From Chlorella sorokiniana (Eukaryota; Chlorophyta; Trebouxiophyceae; Chlorellales; Chlorellaceae): DNA of 64,000 bases. The notes beneath the pieces were generated by a model. It saw nothing but the letters and a program-made list of their open reading frames with translations. It was not told the DNA's origin and ran no database searches. The translations under genes were made by a program, and so were the position numbers. Position 1 is the first letter of the stretch, and the number at the start of each line of letters is the position of its first letter. Below are positions 11,176-21,954 of this stretch, piece after piece. The stretch covers positions 1,364,001-1,428,000 of the forward strand of contig CP084613.1 in NCBI GenBank assembly GCA_025917655.1, read 5' to 3'.

Positions 11176-14100
11176 TTAGACGCCCACCTCCCGCAGGTGC
11201 CCGCGCAGGCTGCCAGCCTGGTCGGGGGAGCAGTGCGGCAGCAGCACGCGCACGAGGCTGACGGGGACCAGCGCCCGCACCTCGGCCGCCGCCTCCGCCT
11301 CGCCCATCGCAACGCCTGCCAGGAATGCCTCCCGCAGCGCCCACATGCCGCTCCACCAACGCGGCGAGGCGGGGCAGCGCGGCCCGCCATGCTGCGGCAG
11401 CGGCCGCCGCCTCCTCCCCCGGCGACGCGGCGGGCAGCAGGTCCAGCTCAGCTGCACGCTGCAGCAGCGCGACCAGCACATCGGCCAGCCAGGGCGCTGC
11501 GCGTCCTGGGCATTAGCACCTGCGGGTGGGGACGACAGAGCATGCATGTGGGTGGGTTGACAGGGCGTCCGCGGCTGCATGCAGCGACTGCCGCTAGGGC
11601 GCGCTGGAAGGAGCTCGGCCCTGGCGCCGACGGCCTCACCCGGCGCGTACAGCGGCAGCAGCACCGCGTCTGGCTGGTCATGCAGCCTGGGAGCGCCGTC
11701 CAAGTCGCCAGCCAGCACCGCCGCCAGGCAGTCTGCCGCCGCGTCGGCGGCGCTGTGCAGGCGGCGCAGCACCTCGGCGGCGGCTGCTGCCACCGCGGAC
11801 GCGGCGGCGGCGTCCTCCGCGCCGGGCAGGCCGCCAAAGAGGAAGCGCAGCGAGCGCAGCGCGGCCCACACCACCCGCAGGTTGGGGCGCAGAACGGGTT
11901 GATGCCCGTGGGCGGGGCCCGCGCGCTGCGCCGCCGCCTGGCTGGCCTCGGGTGCGGGGTAGGCCAGCCGTAGCGCGCGGGCCAGCAGCTTCTTGCCCTT
12001 GGGCAAAGCCATGAGGCGCAGGAAGACGCCGTCGCCAACCTCGCCGCCGCCGCCGCCGCCGCCCGGGGTGGGCGGCGGCACCGCGGGCACCTCTGGCAGG
12101 CGCAGCGAGGCGGCGAGGCCGTCCATCAGCAGCGAGCGCCTCGTCAGCAGCGCGCCCTCGTTCTCAACAGGCCCTGCGGCGGGGCGGAGGGGGAGCCGCT
12201 CAGCCCCTCGCTGCTGATCCCGCAAACACGGCTGGCCGCCCGAGCAGCCAGGCCCGCAGGCTGCAGCGCATGGTGCGGCTGCCAGCCGCGAGGGAGCGAC
12301 GGCGGGAGGGAGGGCAGGGTTGCAGCGCCCGCAGCCGCGCTCAGCTCACCCCTGCCGCCGCCACGAAGATCTGGTCGATGTCTGTGACGTCCAGCAGCAG
12401 GCACATGCAGTCCTCCAGCATGATGCGGGCAGCCAGCGCGGGCTCCTGGTCCAGGCGGCGCGAGGCGGCGGTGGCGGCGCCGCCGGCTCGCCCTCGTCCT
12501 CGCCCTCCCCCTCCTTGCGACGCAGGTCTTCGGGGGCGACGTCCATGAGGGGGCGGGGCCTGAAGGCGAAGCGAGGGCAGCACGGCGACTCAACAACAGC
12601 GAAAACACGACGGAAACAGACGGGGGTCGCTGTGCATGCCATGCGCAGCGGGTCTGCAGGTGGCCAGCAGCTGCCGCGCAGCCGCGGGCCGCCCACCTGC
12701 GGATGTTGGAGAAGGGGAGGCGGCCCAGGCCCTCCACCCGCACAAAGGCCACCTCGTCCGGGGCCACCTTCTCGGTGGGCGCCAGCTCGCGCACTGCGCA
12801 CGCGTGGCAGGCGGGGGGGGGGCGTCAGCGCAGTGCAGCCCTCCCCATGGGCGACAGGCAGCGCTTGCGTTCCGCTCAAGAAGCTTTGCTGAAAGCAGCA
12901 GACGGCAGCTGTGCTGAGCCGGCCTCTCACCAGCGTCTCGGCCACGGGCGCCCTGTTCACCCTCCACACGCGCCCACCCCCGCCCCCACCACCCCAGCCC
13001 CCACCCGACTCCGGCGCGAAGCTCCTCCTGTTCCTCCTGCCGTAGTACTTGTAGAGGAAGGCCTGGTAGTAGTAGTCCTCCAGGTAGGGGCTGGAGGTGT
13101 GCAGCGCGCGCCACTGCGGGGCGGGGGGGCGGGGGCGAGCCGCGCGCAGCACGCTGAGCGTGGGCGAGGAGGGGTGCAGGGCGGGGGCCACACCAGGCTG
13201 CCGCGAGACCAGCCAGGGCAGGGGGCGGCTGTGGGCCCCTTCCGTGTAGACAGCTACGGAGGCGACAGCCATGGCTGCCACGCGCTCCCACCCAATGTAT
13301 GCTAGTATGCCCCCTTCAGGCCAGACATGCCCACCTCGCCCCCTCCCCCTTCCTAAAAAACAACACCACAACTGCCAGCAAGCACACGGGGGACAGCACA
13401 CCCGTGCACCCACCTGTATGGCCAGGATGTGCTCAATCTCCTCGTGGTCCATGTAGGCGCTGGAGAAGCGGCGGCGCAGCAGCGGGCGGCGCCGCACCTC
13501 CTCCTGCCGCTCGCCCAGGTCCAGCGCACGCAGGCGCTGAGCCAGGGTGACCTGCGGCGCAGCAGCGCCCGCTGGCTGGTGGTGAGGCGGGCGGGGTGGG
13601 TGGGGGCCGTGGGGGCGTGGGGGCGCCAGGCGGCGGCCGCGGGCCCCAGGGGCGGGGCGAGGGGCCCGGCCGCACGTGCGGTGGGAAGCCGTGGGGCGGC
13701 GGGCGCGGGCCGCCGCTCAAGTGCTGCTGCTGCTGCTGCTGCATGTGCGGCGGAAGGGGGCCGTAGCCAGGCGGCGGCGGCGGGCCCTGGCCGTCGGGCG
13801 GTCCAGCAAACATGCCGGGCTGCTGCATGGGGATGGGTCGCGGCGGCGGCCGGCTGCCAGCCATGGGCGGGAAGGCGGCGCCGGGGCTGAAGTGCGGCGG
13901 CGGCGGCGGCCCTCCCTGCGCGGGGCCGGGCTGCCCTGGCGGCGGCCCTCCCTGCATGCCGGGTGCCCCGGGGTGGGCCGTAGCCTGGCGGCGGCGGCAT
14001 GCCGTAGCCCGGCGGCGGGCCCATGGGCGGCTGCGGGTGCGGGAAGCCGTTGTGCTGCGCGGCCAGCATGCCTGGGGACGGCATGCCGATGTGGAACGGC

Positions 14101-15054
14101 GGCGGCGGCGGCATGTGGCCAGGCGGGCCATGCAAGGGCCCCGCCTGCCGGCCGCCAGCGCTGCCGCCCAGCAGTTGGGCCTCGAGCTCCTGAGCCGTCA
14201 GGGGGCGCTGCAGGGGCAGGGCGTGGGCAGCAGGCACAGCGCGGCCCGGTCAGCCGGTAAGTCAGGTCAGCAGACCGGAGCATTGTGCCGGCTGCCTGGC
14301 GCGGGCTGCAGCGTGTTCCTGCGCAGCAGCGGGGCGCAGCAGTGGCTCACCGGGCCTCCAAGCGGGCCTCCCAGCGGGCTGGGCCCCGGTCCCGGCAGCG
14401 AGGCAACCACCGGGCGGCGCCGCCCCTCCCATCGACATGATGGCTGCATCCTGCAGCGGCGCCTGGTGCTGCTGCGGCGGCGGCATACCCCCGCGGAGCC
14501 GAACCCGCCAAAGGGGCTGCTGCTGGGGCGGAGCCGAATGGCGAGCCGGGCGTGCCGGCCGCCAGCAGCCCTCCCAGCGCAATGCTTCCCGGCAGGGCGC
14601 AGCGGCGTGGGGCCCGCCAGGTCAGCAGACACGTCAAAGTCCTGGAACAGCGAGCCGCCAGCTGCCGCGCTGCTGGGGGTGGAGGGGCTGCTGCCGCACC
14701 GCCCGCTCCCTCCAGGCCGTGCTGGAGCCGGTCGCTGGCGCCGCCGTCGAGCGCCGCGGCAAGCATGCTGGCGTAGGACAGGTCCTCGTCCGCATCCAGC
14801 AGCAGGTCGGGCTCCGGCAGCTCCTCCTCGGGGGTGCCTCCAGGCCCTCCTGCAAGCCAGCAACAGGACAGCACGCCGGCGTCAGCAGCAGCGGAGGGCC
14901 GACAAACCGAGAGCGGTGCCAGCAGGTTCAGAGCCCACCTCCAGAGCCCCTCCAGCGCGTCATCGGCATCTCCCATGTCACCAAAGAAGGAATAGGCCGC
15001 AGCACTGAACCCATGGTCTCCTCCTGTATCCTGCAAGCAGTGGATGCCCACCAA
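11176..15054 (-). CDS. PAT1: PAT1-family mRNA decapping activator
   Basis: Scaffold that links deadenylated mRNA, the Lsm1-7 ring and decapping factors in P-bodies. The N-terminus (AYSFFGDMGDADDALEGL) matches the plant PAT1 opening (FDASQYxFFG...LGGLED). Next is an acidic exon (EEELPEPDLLLDADEDL) and a long Pro/Gly/Met/Gln-rich tract with a polyglutamine run (minus strand of about 13600-14200). The conserved core follows: MDHEEIEHILAIQ, HTSSPYLEDYYYQAFLYK, APDEVAFVRVEGLGRLPFSN, ARIMLEDCMCLLLDVTDID and FLRLMALPKGKKLLARALRL, which is the PAT1 C-terminal 'P-K-G-K' helical repeat domain. The C-terminus is LRGHLREVGV. The start is chosen at the frame carrying YSFFG; 15140 is a possible alternative. 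Divergent from the CWC21 gene. Confidence 0.85.
13600..14240 (-). repeat. Pro/Gly/Met/Gln low-complexity tract inside PAT1
   Basis: Coding low-complexity sequence with repeated GGCGGC-type triplets on the plus strand, encoding runs such as MPPPPGYGPP and a short polyglutamine run. This kind of disordered, proline-rich tract is typical of PAT1 proteins and of P-body proteins in general. Confidence 0.7.
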
Positions 15055-15599
15055 GCGGCGGTGTCCGTTACGCGCTCATCAGGCTCTGTCGAGAACAAGA
15101 AATTTGATTGTTCGTAATCAAAAGACCCCATCAGCCACAAGCGAGCGGAATATGGGCGGCCTTCAACTGGGGCTCAACAGCGACCTCACCCTTTCTCTAT
15201 CTAACTTTGCTCCTACGAAACCATCCTCGTCCCCCATCGGTGCTGCAAATCAGCTTCGCTGAAAATGGCGTGATCGAGGGAGAAGTGATTGTATTATCAG
15301 CCGTCAAGGCCCGGGTGGCATGTGCAGTCCGCTATGCAATGCGTCTGCGTATGCATCAGGGCCAGCGCGGTGAAACCGCACGATGAAGACCACGCAAAGT
15401 TGTAGAGCGAGGTACACTGTGTCCTGCTCTCTCTTGCACGAAACCCCTCCTGTGTCGTGCATCTATCCTCTCATTATTGAGCATTTCCACTGAACGGTGC
15501 CGTTGGTGGTCTGTCGTGCTCCTCTTGAAGGGCAGGCGGCATCACCAGCGCCCTGAGGCGCAGGCAACAGCCACCACTTCTCACTAGCGTCCGGCAGAT
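15055..15599. other. Shared 5' region of PAT1 and CWC21 genes
   Basis: About 545 bases between head-to-head starts, noticeably more AT-rich than the coding regions. No exon with family resemblance was found. It likely holds two promoters and 5' untranslated regions. Confidence 0.5.
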
Positions 15600-17892
15600 A
15601 TGTACAACGGTGAGTGCGGCGTGTAGGACGACTGGAGACCCTGCATCCGTGGGTTCCTGTTTGCACGGCCTTGTGGGCCCCGAGATGCGAGCGATGACCG
15701 CCCCAGCAGCGCCATACATCGCTTGAAGCACCAGCGCCTCGCCTGGCAGAGCGCACCCACCCACTGTGCCGCGTCCCCTCCGCCGCAGAGTCCGCCATAG
15801 ACCCGCTGCTTTCCTGTCGGCCTTTGTTCTGACACCTTCTGTTGCCCCGCTGGCCCTGGTTTGCAGGCATTGGCCTGCTGAGCGTGCGCGGCTCGGGTAC
15901 CAGCGGCTATGTGCAGACCAACAGGTTCAACCTGCGGGGGCCACCTCAAACCCAGTTTCGCGACCGCGACGACGACCGCGGCCCTGTGCAGAAGAAGCCC
16001 AACGAGGAGATCCTGGAACACAACCGCAAGCGCCAGATAGAGCTGGAGGTGGAGACGATGAGGGCGCAGCTGGAGGATGAGGAGTGAGCCACGGAGGCCT
16101 GCGCTGGGGGGTGTGGGGGGTGGGGCGGGGCTGCACGCTTGTGATGGATGTGTTGCTGTGGCAGCAAGACTTGGTAGGCTGGCTGCCCCGCTTGGCTGCC
16201 ACCAACATCAAGAGTGTTGTCCTGTTCAGCCTTTGACCGGGTGACCTCTGACCTGGTCCCCGCGTTGCGCACTGCAGGCTGCCTGAGGAGGAGATTGAGG
16301 AGAAGCTGGCGGCCTACCGCACAGAGCTGCTGGCCAAGAGCGACGAGCTGAGCTGGCGGCGGCGGCGCGCGAGCGCATGGCCCACGAAACGCACGCTGTG
16401 GCGCAGCGCAAGCAGGACCAGATGGAGCGGCTGCGGGGCGCCTTTGGCTTTGGCGCGGAGGTGAAGGAGGGGGAGGCGTTTGACCGCGAGCTGCAGGAGC
16501 AGCGCCGACAGGAGCGCATCGCGGAGAAGGAGCGCGAGAAGAAGCGGGCCGAGAAGGAGAAGCGCGATCGCGAGCGCAGGTGCGAGACACTGCAGCAAGA
16601 CGCGCGCTTTGCAGCGCAATGATGGAAGGGTCGGAGTCGCAACAGCTGCTCAGCCCTCCCAGCGCGGCCGAGCTCCCCTCAACTTGTTGCCTCCTGCAGG
16701 CTAGAAAAGGTGAAGAAGGAGGCTGAGAAGGCCGAGAAGAAGCGCAAGCGCGAGGAGGAGAAGGAGGCCAAGCGAGCAGAGAAGGAAGCCAAGCGAGCAG
16801 AGAAGGAGGCCAAGCGGCTGGAGAAGCAGCTGGAGAAGGAGCGCGAGGTGGGTGGGCGTGCCCCTCCGTGGCGGCTGGCAGCCTGCAGCCGCTGCAGCCG
16901 GGCCAAGGGCCAGCCCCTGCTCCCCGCCCACCTCCCCCGCCTGCCTCTGCTCCCTGCGTGCAGGCGGAGCAGAAGCGGTTTGACAGCGGCAAGGGCTATT
17001 ACCGCGCCGAGGCCGAGGCCCCGAGCGCTACCAGCCACCCGGCGCCAGCGACGACGAGGCGGTGCCTGCGGGGAGGCGGGGGCGCAGCCCGGCGCGCTCG
17101 CCCCGCGCAAGGCAGCCGCCCCCCGCAGCAAGAGCGGGGGCAGGAGCAGCAGCAGGAGCAGCGGCTCCTCCTCCTCCAGCAGCGGCAGCAGCAGCAGCAG
17201 CGACAGCAGCCGCAGCCGCAGCCCGCCCCGCAAGCGGCGGCAGGCGGCATCGCCGCCGCGGGCGCAGGCGCAGGCAGCGGCTGCCCCACAGCCCTCGCCA
17301 CCGCGCCGTGCGCCTTCGCCCTCGCCACCCCGCCAAGCACGCTCCCCTGCGCCACCGCCAGGGCTGCGAGAGGGGCGAGAGGAGGACGGAAGGCGCCAGC
17401 GCCGCCCCAGCCCCCAAGGAAGGCCCCCAGCCGGTCTCCGCCCAGGCGACAGCGCACCCCCCCTCGGCACCGTTCGCCGCCACCACGCCGCGGGCGGAAT
17501 GACAGCAGGGAACGGCGGCGCAGCCCGCTGCCGAGGAGGGGCTCCCCGCCGCGCCGGCCGCGGGACGACAGCCGGGACCGGCGCCGCGGCTCGCCGCCGC
17601 CGCGGCGGCGCGACGACAGCCGCGGTCGGCGCCGCAGCCCTCCCCGCCGCCGCTCCCTGTCGCCAGCCCGCCGCAGCCCGCCCCGCCGCCGCTCGCCGGC
17701 CCGGGCGCAGCCCGCCCGCCGCCGCTCGCCGTCGCCCTCCAGCTCGTCGGGCGCAGCCGCTCCCGCTCCCCCTCTGGCTCCTCCTCCTCCAGCAGTGGCT
17801 CCAGCTCCCGCAGCAGTGGCTCCACCTCCTCCCGCTCCACCGCCAGCTCCAGCGGCCGCAGCAGCGGCAGCGGCGGCGGGCGGCGCCGGTGA
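15600..17892 (+). CDS. CWC21: CWC21/SRRM2-type spliceosomal SR protein (cwf21 domain)
   Basis: Spliceosome factor that binds PRP8 through its cwf21 domain. Exon 1 is only 10 bases (15600-15609, MYN plus one base) and splices to 15867, giving MYNGIGLLSVRGSGTSGYVQ, the invariant start of SRRM2/CWC21 proteins. The cwf21 domain follows (PNEEILEHNRKRQIELEVET, then LPEEEIEEKLAAYR at 16278). Then come MAHETHAVAQRKQDQMERLR, GAFGFG, a Lys/Glu/Arg/Ala coiled coil (16700-16847) and a long Arg-Ser tail. The tail is only convincing if read across three frames: SKSGGRSSSRSSGSSSSSS, RRRSPPRRRSLSPARRSPP, then SRSRSPSGSSSSSS ending GGGRRR at 17892. All five frame changes (near 16365, 17032, 17103, 17400, 17749) are losses of one base, three of them clearly in short C or G runs. 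A later stop at 17956 exists if no correction is made. Confidence 0.88.
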
Positions 17893-18011
17893 GGCAGCGG
17901 TGCTGGGTCAGCATGTCAGGCTGTTCGTTCGCGACAGACACAGCCCGGCTGCATGACACCTGTCCCCCTCCCTGATTGCCATGCCTAGCTGTGTTTTCTG
18001 ATCAAGGGGAT

Positions 18012-18016
18012 TGTAA
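18012..18016 (+). promoter_or_regulatory. Candidate TGTAA poly(A) signal of CWC21
   Basis: TGTAA 120 bases after the preferred stop codon of the CWC21 gene, in a short AT-richer stretch. Confidence 0.4.
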
Positions 18017-18055
18017 GTTTGCGTGCCTTCCGCACCCCCTTTGGCAGTGGTCAGC

Positions 18056-18060
18056 TTACA
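18056..18060 (-). promoter_or_regulatory. Candidate TGTAA poly(A) signal of MAT1
   Basis: TTACA on the plus strand, i.e. TGTAA 53 bases after the MAT1 stop. Together with the CWC21 signal 44 bases away on the other strand it implies overlapping 3' ends of the two converging genes. Confidence 0.4.
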
Positions 18061-18112
18061 GCCGCCGAGGGCAACCCCTGGGGCAGCGCCACCAGCAGCG
18101 GCAGTGAGAGCG

Positions 18113-18990
18113 CTAGAACACGAGCACGGAGCCAAAGGCTTGCTCCAGGGCCTTGCGCCTGGGCATCTCCTGCCGCCAGCCGCTGGCCAGCGCCATGGCC
18201 AGCCACGCCTCGCCGGTCGGCTGCCCCGCCGCCGCTTGCAGGTTGCCGTCTGCGTCCGCGGCTGCCAGCGGCACCGGTGCTGGTGCTCTGCAGGGAGGGC
18301 AGTGTTGTGGGGAGCGGCTGCCACCAGGAACAGCAAGCCCAACTAGCAAGCACGGAACCCTTCCCTGCTCCCCAAGCCAGCTTCTCACGCTGTGAGCTGC
18401 TGCTGCTGCCTCCGGCAGGGCTGCTGTGTACTCCATGCCTTGGTGTGGCTCCGCATCTGCGCCCTCCTGGAAGGCTGCTGCCGTGCCGCTGACGCCCGCA
18501 TGCCCAGCGCCCTCCTCCGCCGCCGCTGCACGCTGCCGCAGCTCCTCAGCTCGCAGCGCCTCGTTGCGCACTATGCTGTCTGCATTGAGCCGTCGGTACT
18601 CGTCGACCTTGCGCTCCATGTCCTGAATGTCAATGCCCTCCACCATATTGAAAACTGCATCCCCGGACAATGGGCAGGGCTCAGCACTGTGGCCAGGTGC
18701 GCGCAGAGCATCATGCAGCAACGACAGCACATGGGCCTGCTCACTGATGTCCTCCCGCTCCTCCAGGTAATCATCAAAATCTTGCTTTGTGGCAAAATCG
18801 TCTTCACGTTTATTGAATCTACAAGAAGGGCAAGCCAGGCAGTTCAACTCCTCCTGGACATCCGCGGCAGCGGCGGCAGCGGGCGGTGCGCAGGCTGTGC
18901 TGCTGCTCCAAAACTTTCTCGGTGCATGTGCACTTACATCGACTCTATCCTCGCCCTTATTTGCATCTCTTTCCGCATAGAGGAGTCCAT
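18113..18990 (-). CDS. MAT1: CDK-activating kinase assembly factor MAT1, plant-type
   Basis: Third subunit of the CDK7-cyclin H kinase and of TFIIH. Exon 1 (18938-18990) encodes MDSSMRKEMQIRARIES. Exon 2 (18745-18818) gives IFNKREDDFATKQDFDDYLE and EREDI. Exon 3 starts at 18654 with FNMVEGIDIQDMERKVDEYR and a Glu/Arg/Ala-rich helix. The C-terminus ends MALASGWRQEMPRRKALEQA followed by FGSVLVF, closely resembling the end of plant MAT1. All three splice joins are GT-AG. The usual animal and yeast N-terminal RING finger is absent: no cysteine/histidine ladder is found upstream, and the ATG immediately precedes the KEMQIRxRI helix, as I recall for plant MAT1. Start codons of MAT1 and the phosphatase lie only about 157 bases apart, head to head. 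Confidence 0.88.
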
Positions 18991-19147
18991 AGTCGGTGGA
19001 AGCGATCTGCCCGAAGCTCTGCCGCAGCTAGCCGAGTGTACAGGAAGTGAAAAAACAAAGCAATGTCCTGACAACAATGAACTTGCAACAAAAGCCAGGA
19101 TTTTCACTGCTGTTTGGAAGTACAAGGGCAGCCATCACACATACACA

Positions 19148-20273
19148 ATGATGCGAGTCCCGCTGTATGCATCGGCCGCTATCAGCACCAAACACACCAT
19201 CGTTGCTAGCACCCGGCGCTGTCGTAGCCCCCTGCGCCTCCCAGTCGCCAGGGCATTGAGGCTGCAAACCGCAGAGAAAGGTCCCTGGGACCTTGGGAGA
19301 AGTTCGTGGATTCGCAGCTCGTGGAACGCGTCATGGGCGTGCACATCAGCGGCGTGGTGGCGGCCATAGCAGCGCTGCCAGGGGTGGCAGCGTGGGCGCT
19401 GCGGCAAACGCTGCCCCTTCCCGTGTCTGTGGTGCTGTGGCACATCTCTGGCTCGGGCATGCTTGTGGCCGCAGCGGCGACCGAGGCCCTGGCAGGGCGT
19501 ACCACGAGCCTGCTGGGCAAGGTGAGCGCCTGGGCAAGCAACGCGTGATAGACTGGCGGCGGCACCGTTTGGAAGGGCTGACGGCTCAGCCTCAACCCTG
19601 CGCTCCTCCCCCGCAGCGTCCCGACGGCACCATTGACCCCGTGCGCTTCACGCTGCTTTGGCCGTACCACCTGGGCCTCAGGATGAAGCTGGGCCTGCAG
19701 CGCCGCCTCAGCTCCGAGCCCAGCTTTGACCAAATCACGCCTCACTACTTCATCGGCGCGTGGCCCAGCGAGCAGAAGCTGGTACCCACTGTGAGTTCCG
19801 GTCACTCGCCGGGTCCTGGGATTGGAAAGCGTTCCATGCTGGGCTGCTGCTGGAGTCGGCCTGTGGCACATCTGTCGGCCGAGGTGCGACCGTGTGTCCC
19901 CCTCCACCGCCGCCCCCACCGCAGGTGCACCCCGCGGTCCTGGATGTGACGTGCGAGCTGCCGCTGCAGCTGACGCCCCGCGTACCTGAATTTGGCGGTG
20001 TGGGACACGCACGCACCCACCCCCGCCCAAATTGAGCAGGGCGTGCAGTGGGCAGTGGCGCAGCGTGCCGCGGGGCGACCAGTGCTGGTGCACTGCGCGC
20101 ACGGGCATGGGCGCAGCGCCACGGTGCTGGGGGCCATCCTCATTGCAGAGGGGCTGGCGGAGGGCGCCGCAGATGCGGAGGCGCTAATGAAGGCGCAGCG
20201 GCCGCGTGTGCGGCTCAACCGCAGGCAGAAGGCGGCGCTCAAGGCGTGGGCATCCATGCGCAAGCAGGAGTGA
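19148..20273 (+). CDS. Membrane-anchored dual-specificity protein phosphatase
   Basis: Cysteine-dependent phosphatase with the active-site loop HCAHGHGRSATVLG (HCx5RS) near the C-terminus and the usual upstream acidic/aromatic segment (VWDTHAPTPAQIEQGVQW). The N-terminus looks like an organelle presequence (MMRVPLYASAAISTKHTIVA, Arg/Ser-rich). It is followed by two hydrophobic segments (GVVAAIAALPGVAAWAL and VSVVLWHISGSGMLVAAAAT) and a linker (PYHLGLRMKLGLQRRLSS, then ITPHYFIGAWPSEQKLVP). Exons: to 19521, 19617-19790, 19925-20273, GT-AG. Two frame changes: near 19294 (a G run, between the presequence and KFVDSQLVERVMG) and near 19990 (just before YLNLAVWDTH). The start at 19148 depends on accepting the first as an error; no in-frame ATG exists otherwise. 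Substrate unknown; could act on a phospholipid or phosphoprotein. Confidence 0.75.
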
Positions 20274-20278
20274 AGGAT

Positions 20279-20283
20279 TGTAA
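20279..20283 (+). promoter_or_regulatory. Candidate TGTAA poly(A) signal of the phosphatase
   Basis: TGTAA six bases after the stop codon. The short distance to the next gene (start at 20455) fits a compact 3' end. Confidence 0.4.
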
Positions 20284-20454
20284 AAGCTTGCACTTCGCTG
20301 CGACAGCATACGGGACTTGAAGACGTACAGAGGATGGTGCAGGAAAGGCAACTGATCAGGGCGCCGGCGCCCACCCTTGCAAGGCCCATCTTCTTTGCGA
20401 GCCTTTGCCGTCGGAATCCTGCTCACTTCACTTGGATTTGCAAGAGAAGCTGCA

Positions 20455-21605
20455 ATGGCTGGCAAGATAGCGTTTGCGGGACTCCCAGCGCGCAGGGGAA
20501 ATCAGCCCTCTAGGCCGTCCAAGCCCGCAGCCCCTCCGCCCTACACACTACTGCCTCTACCTCCCGCGCTAGACAGTACCGATGTGCTTGAGCTGGTGCT
20601 CGACAAGCTAGAGGTGAAGAGGCTCGCCAGACTGTGGCGCTGGACGCTGCCAGCCTTTCAATACACCCTGGACGTGTCGCTCAGTAAGATGTGCTGATTG
20701 CAGGTCAAAGATCTCGCGGCAGCAGCACAGGTGTCGCGGCACTGGCGGGCGGCAAGCTTGGCAGCTGACTCTGCGTGGCGGCGAGCCTTTTTCACAGAGT
20801 TTGGGGAGGGCAAAGCTGCTGACTACCCCCGCTACAGTGCCTGGAGGGCCAAGTACATGTGAGACATGTGTGGCTTGCTGGCAGCTCTGCAACCCTGCAC
20901 AGCATGCAGGGCCTTGCCGCCCCCCCGCCGCCCCCCCCCCCCCCACACACACACACACACCGCCCCTACCACCCCACGGCATTACGCAGTGCCTGCCTGC
21001 TGGACAGCGTGTGCCACAAGCTGCGCAGCAAGGCGCGCTACCTGGACGAGCTGGAGGACAGCTGCGGGGTGCTGGAGAAGAATGCGCACGTGCTGCTGGC
21101 CAGCCTGAGCCACATTGACCGCACGCTGTCGCACCGCCGCCACGACCTCTCCACGCTGCTGGCATCCGTGACGGGCCGCGCATCCACGCACGCCGACAGC
21201 GCGAAGGGGCGGGAGATCCTGGAGCTCGCGGCCGCAGGGGGCGACACGGCGCGCTACCCGCGCCTGACGCCCGCGCTCTGCACGTCGCTGCTGGAGGCTG
21301 AGCGTGACGTCGAGTTCTGGCGGCAGAGCATCGCGGAGGAGCGGGAGAGCCTGCACCGCCTGTGGGACAAGTGAGTGCCAGGCCTGCACGTCGCCCTGGC
21401 TGGACGTCGGTGCGCTGGCGGTGCAATGCTGCTGCTGCCTGGCGTGCGTTGCCGACCCGCGCCCCCAGCCCCCGCCTGCCCCTGCAGCCTCTCCCACCTG
21501 CGCACCACCATCCGAAAGGCGCAGCGCGACATCAGCAAGCTGCAGAAGGACAGGGCGAACCTGCAAGCAGCCACCAACTACCGCCCAAACGTGCGCCGTA
21601 GCTGA
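20455..21605 (+). CDS. F-box-like protein with coiled coil
   Basis: Probable substrate receptor of an SCF ubiquitin ligase. Exon 1 (20455-20613) starts MAGKIAFAGLPARRG, then a Pro-rich stretch and PPALDSTDVLELVLDKLE. Exon 2 (20704-20858) continues VKDLAAAAQVSRHWRAASLA and DSAWRRAFFTEFG. Joined, these give the F-box pattern (leucine-rich helix, L-A-A-Q-V-S-R-H-W-R, W-R-x-x-F/Y). Exon 3 (20990-21370) is helical (LDSVCHKLRSKARYLDELED, then EFWRQSIAEERESLHRLWD). Exon 4 (21488-21605) ends with a coiled coil (RTTIRKAQRDISKLQKDRAN). No WD, LRR or Kelch domain follows, so the target-binding part may be the coiled coil itself. The F-box assignment is by pattern only. Confidence 0.7.
20931..20960. repeat. 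C-run and (AC)n microsatellite in F-box gene intron
   Basis: A run of 14 C followed by eight AC units, inside the second intron of the F-box gene. It probably varies in length between strains. Confidence 0.85.
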
Positions 21606-21954
21606 CATCGTGATGACTTGGGGCATGCCAGCCTTGAAATGCGCTACCCATCTCGCCTCTTGTACAACCCTGTAATCGTTGCTATCCAGCCCTTGATCCC
21701 TTGTACTACCACCGCCCTGTTGTCACACCGCTGCATGCAAACTTTTGCCCAGCCTGTGCACCGCACTTCCCTCCTCCTGTGCCCCGTGCTTTCTGCATCA
21801 GGTTTTGCAGTGCCGGATGGCAGCTACACCACAATGAGCAAGGGGAGTGAAGCAGTGCAACAAGTGATAATTTTTGTGACAGTACATAGTAGTAAATGGT
21901 AGAAGACTGCAACAACGCAGTAGCAGCATGCAGTTATCCCAACGGTGCGCGGGG
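21606..21954. other. 3' intergenic region between converging genes
   Basis: About 350 bases between the stops of the F-box gene and the tyrosylprotein sulfotransferase gene. AT-richer, no further gene seen. Confidence 0.5.
21671..21675 (+). promoter_or_regulatory. Candidate TGTAA poly(A) signal of the F-box gene
   Basis: TGTAA 66 bases after the F-box gene stop codon. Confidence 0.45.

Noticed and set aside
13812-15008. A 398-codon plus-strand open frame
   Set aside because: Antisense shadow of the proline/glycine-rich PAT1 exons; no family resemblance and biased composition.
16279-17892. Programmed ribosomal frameshifting in the CWC21 gene
   Set aside because: Five offsets in one gene and similar ones in many unrelated genes, nearly all single-base losses at C/G runs, are better explained by sequence errors.
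20931-20960. C run plus AC repeat as a regulatory element
   Set aside because: Simple microsatellite in an intron; no sign beyond length polymorphism.
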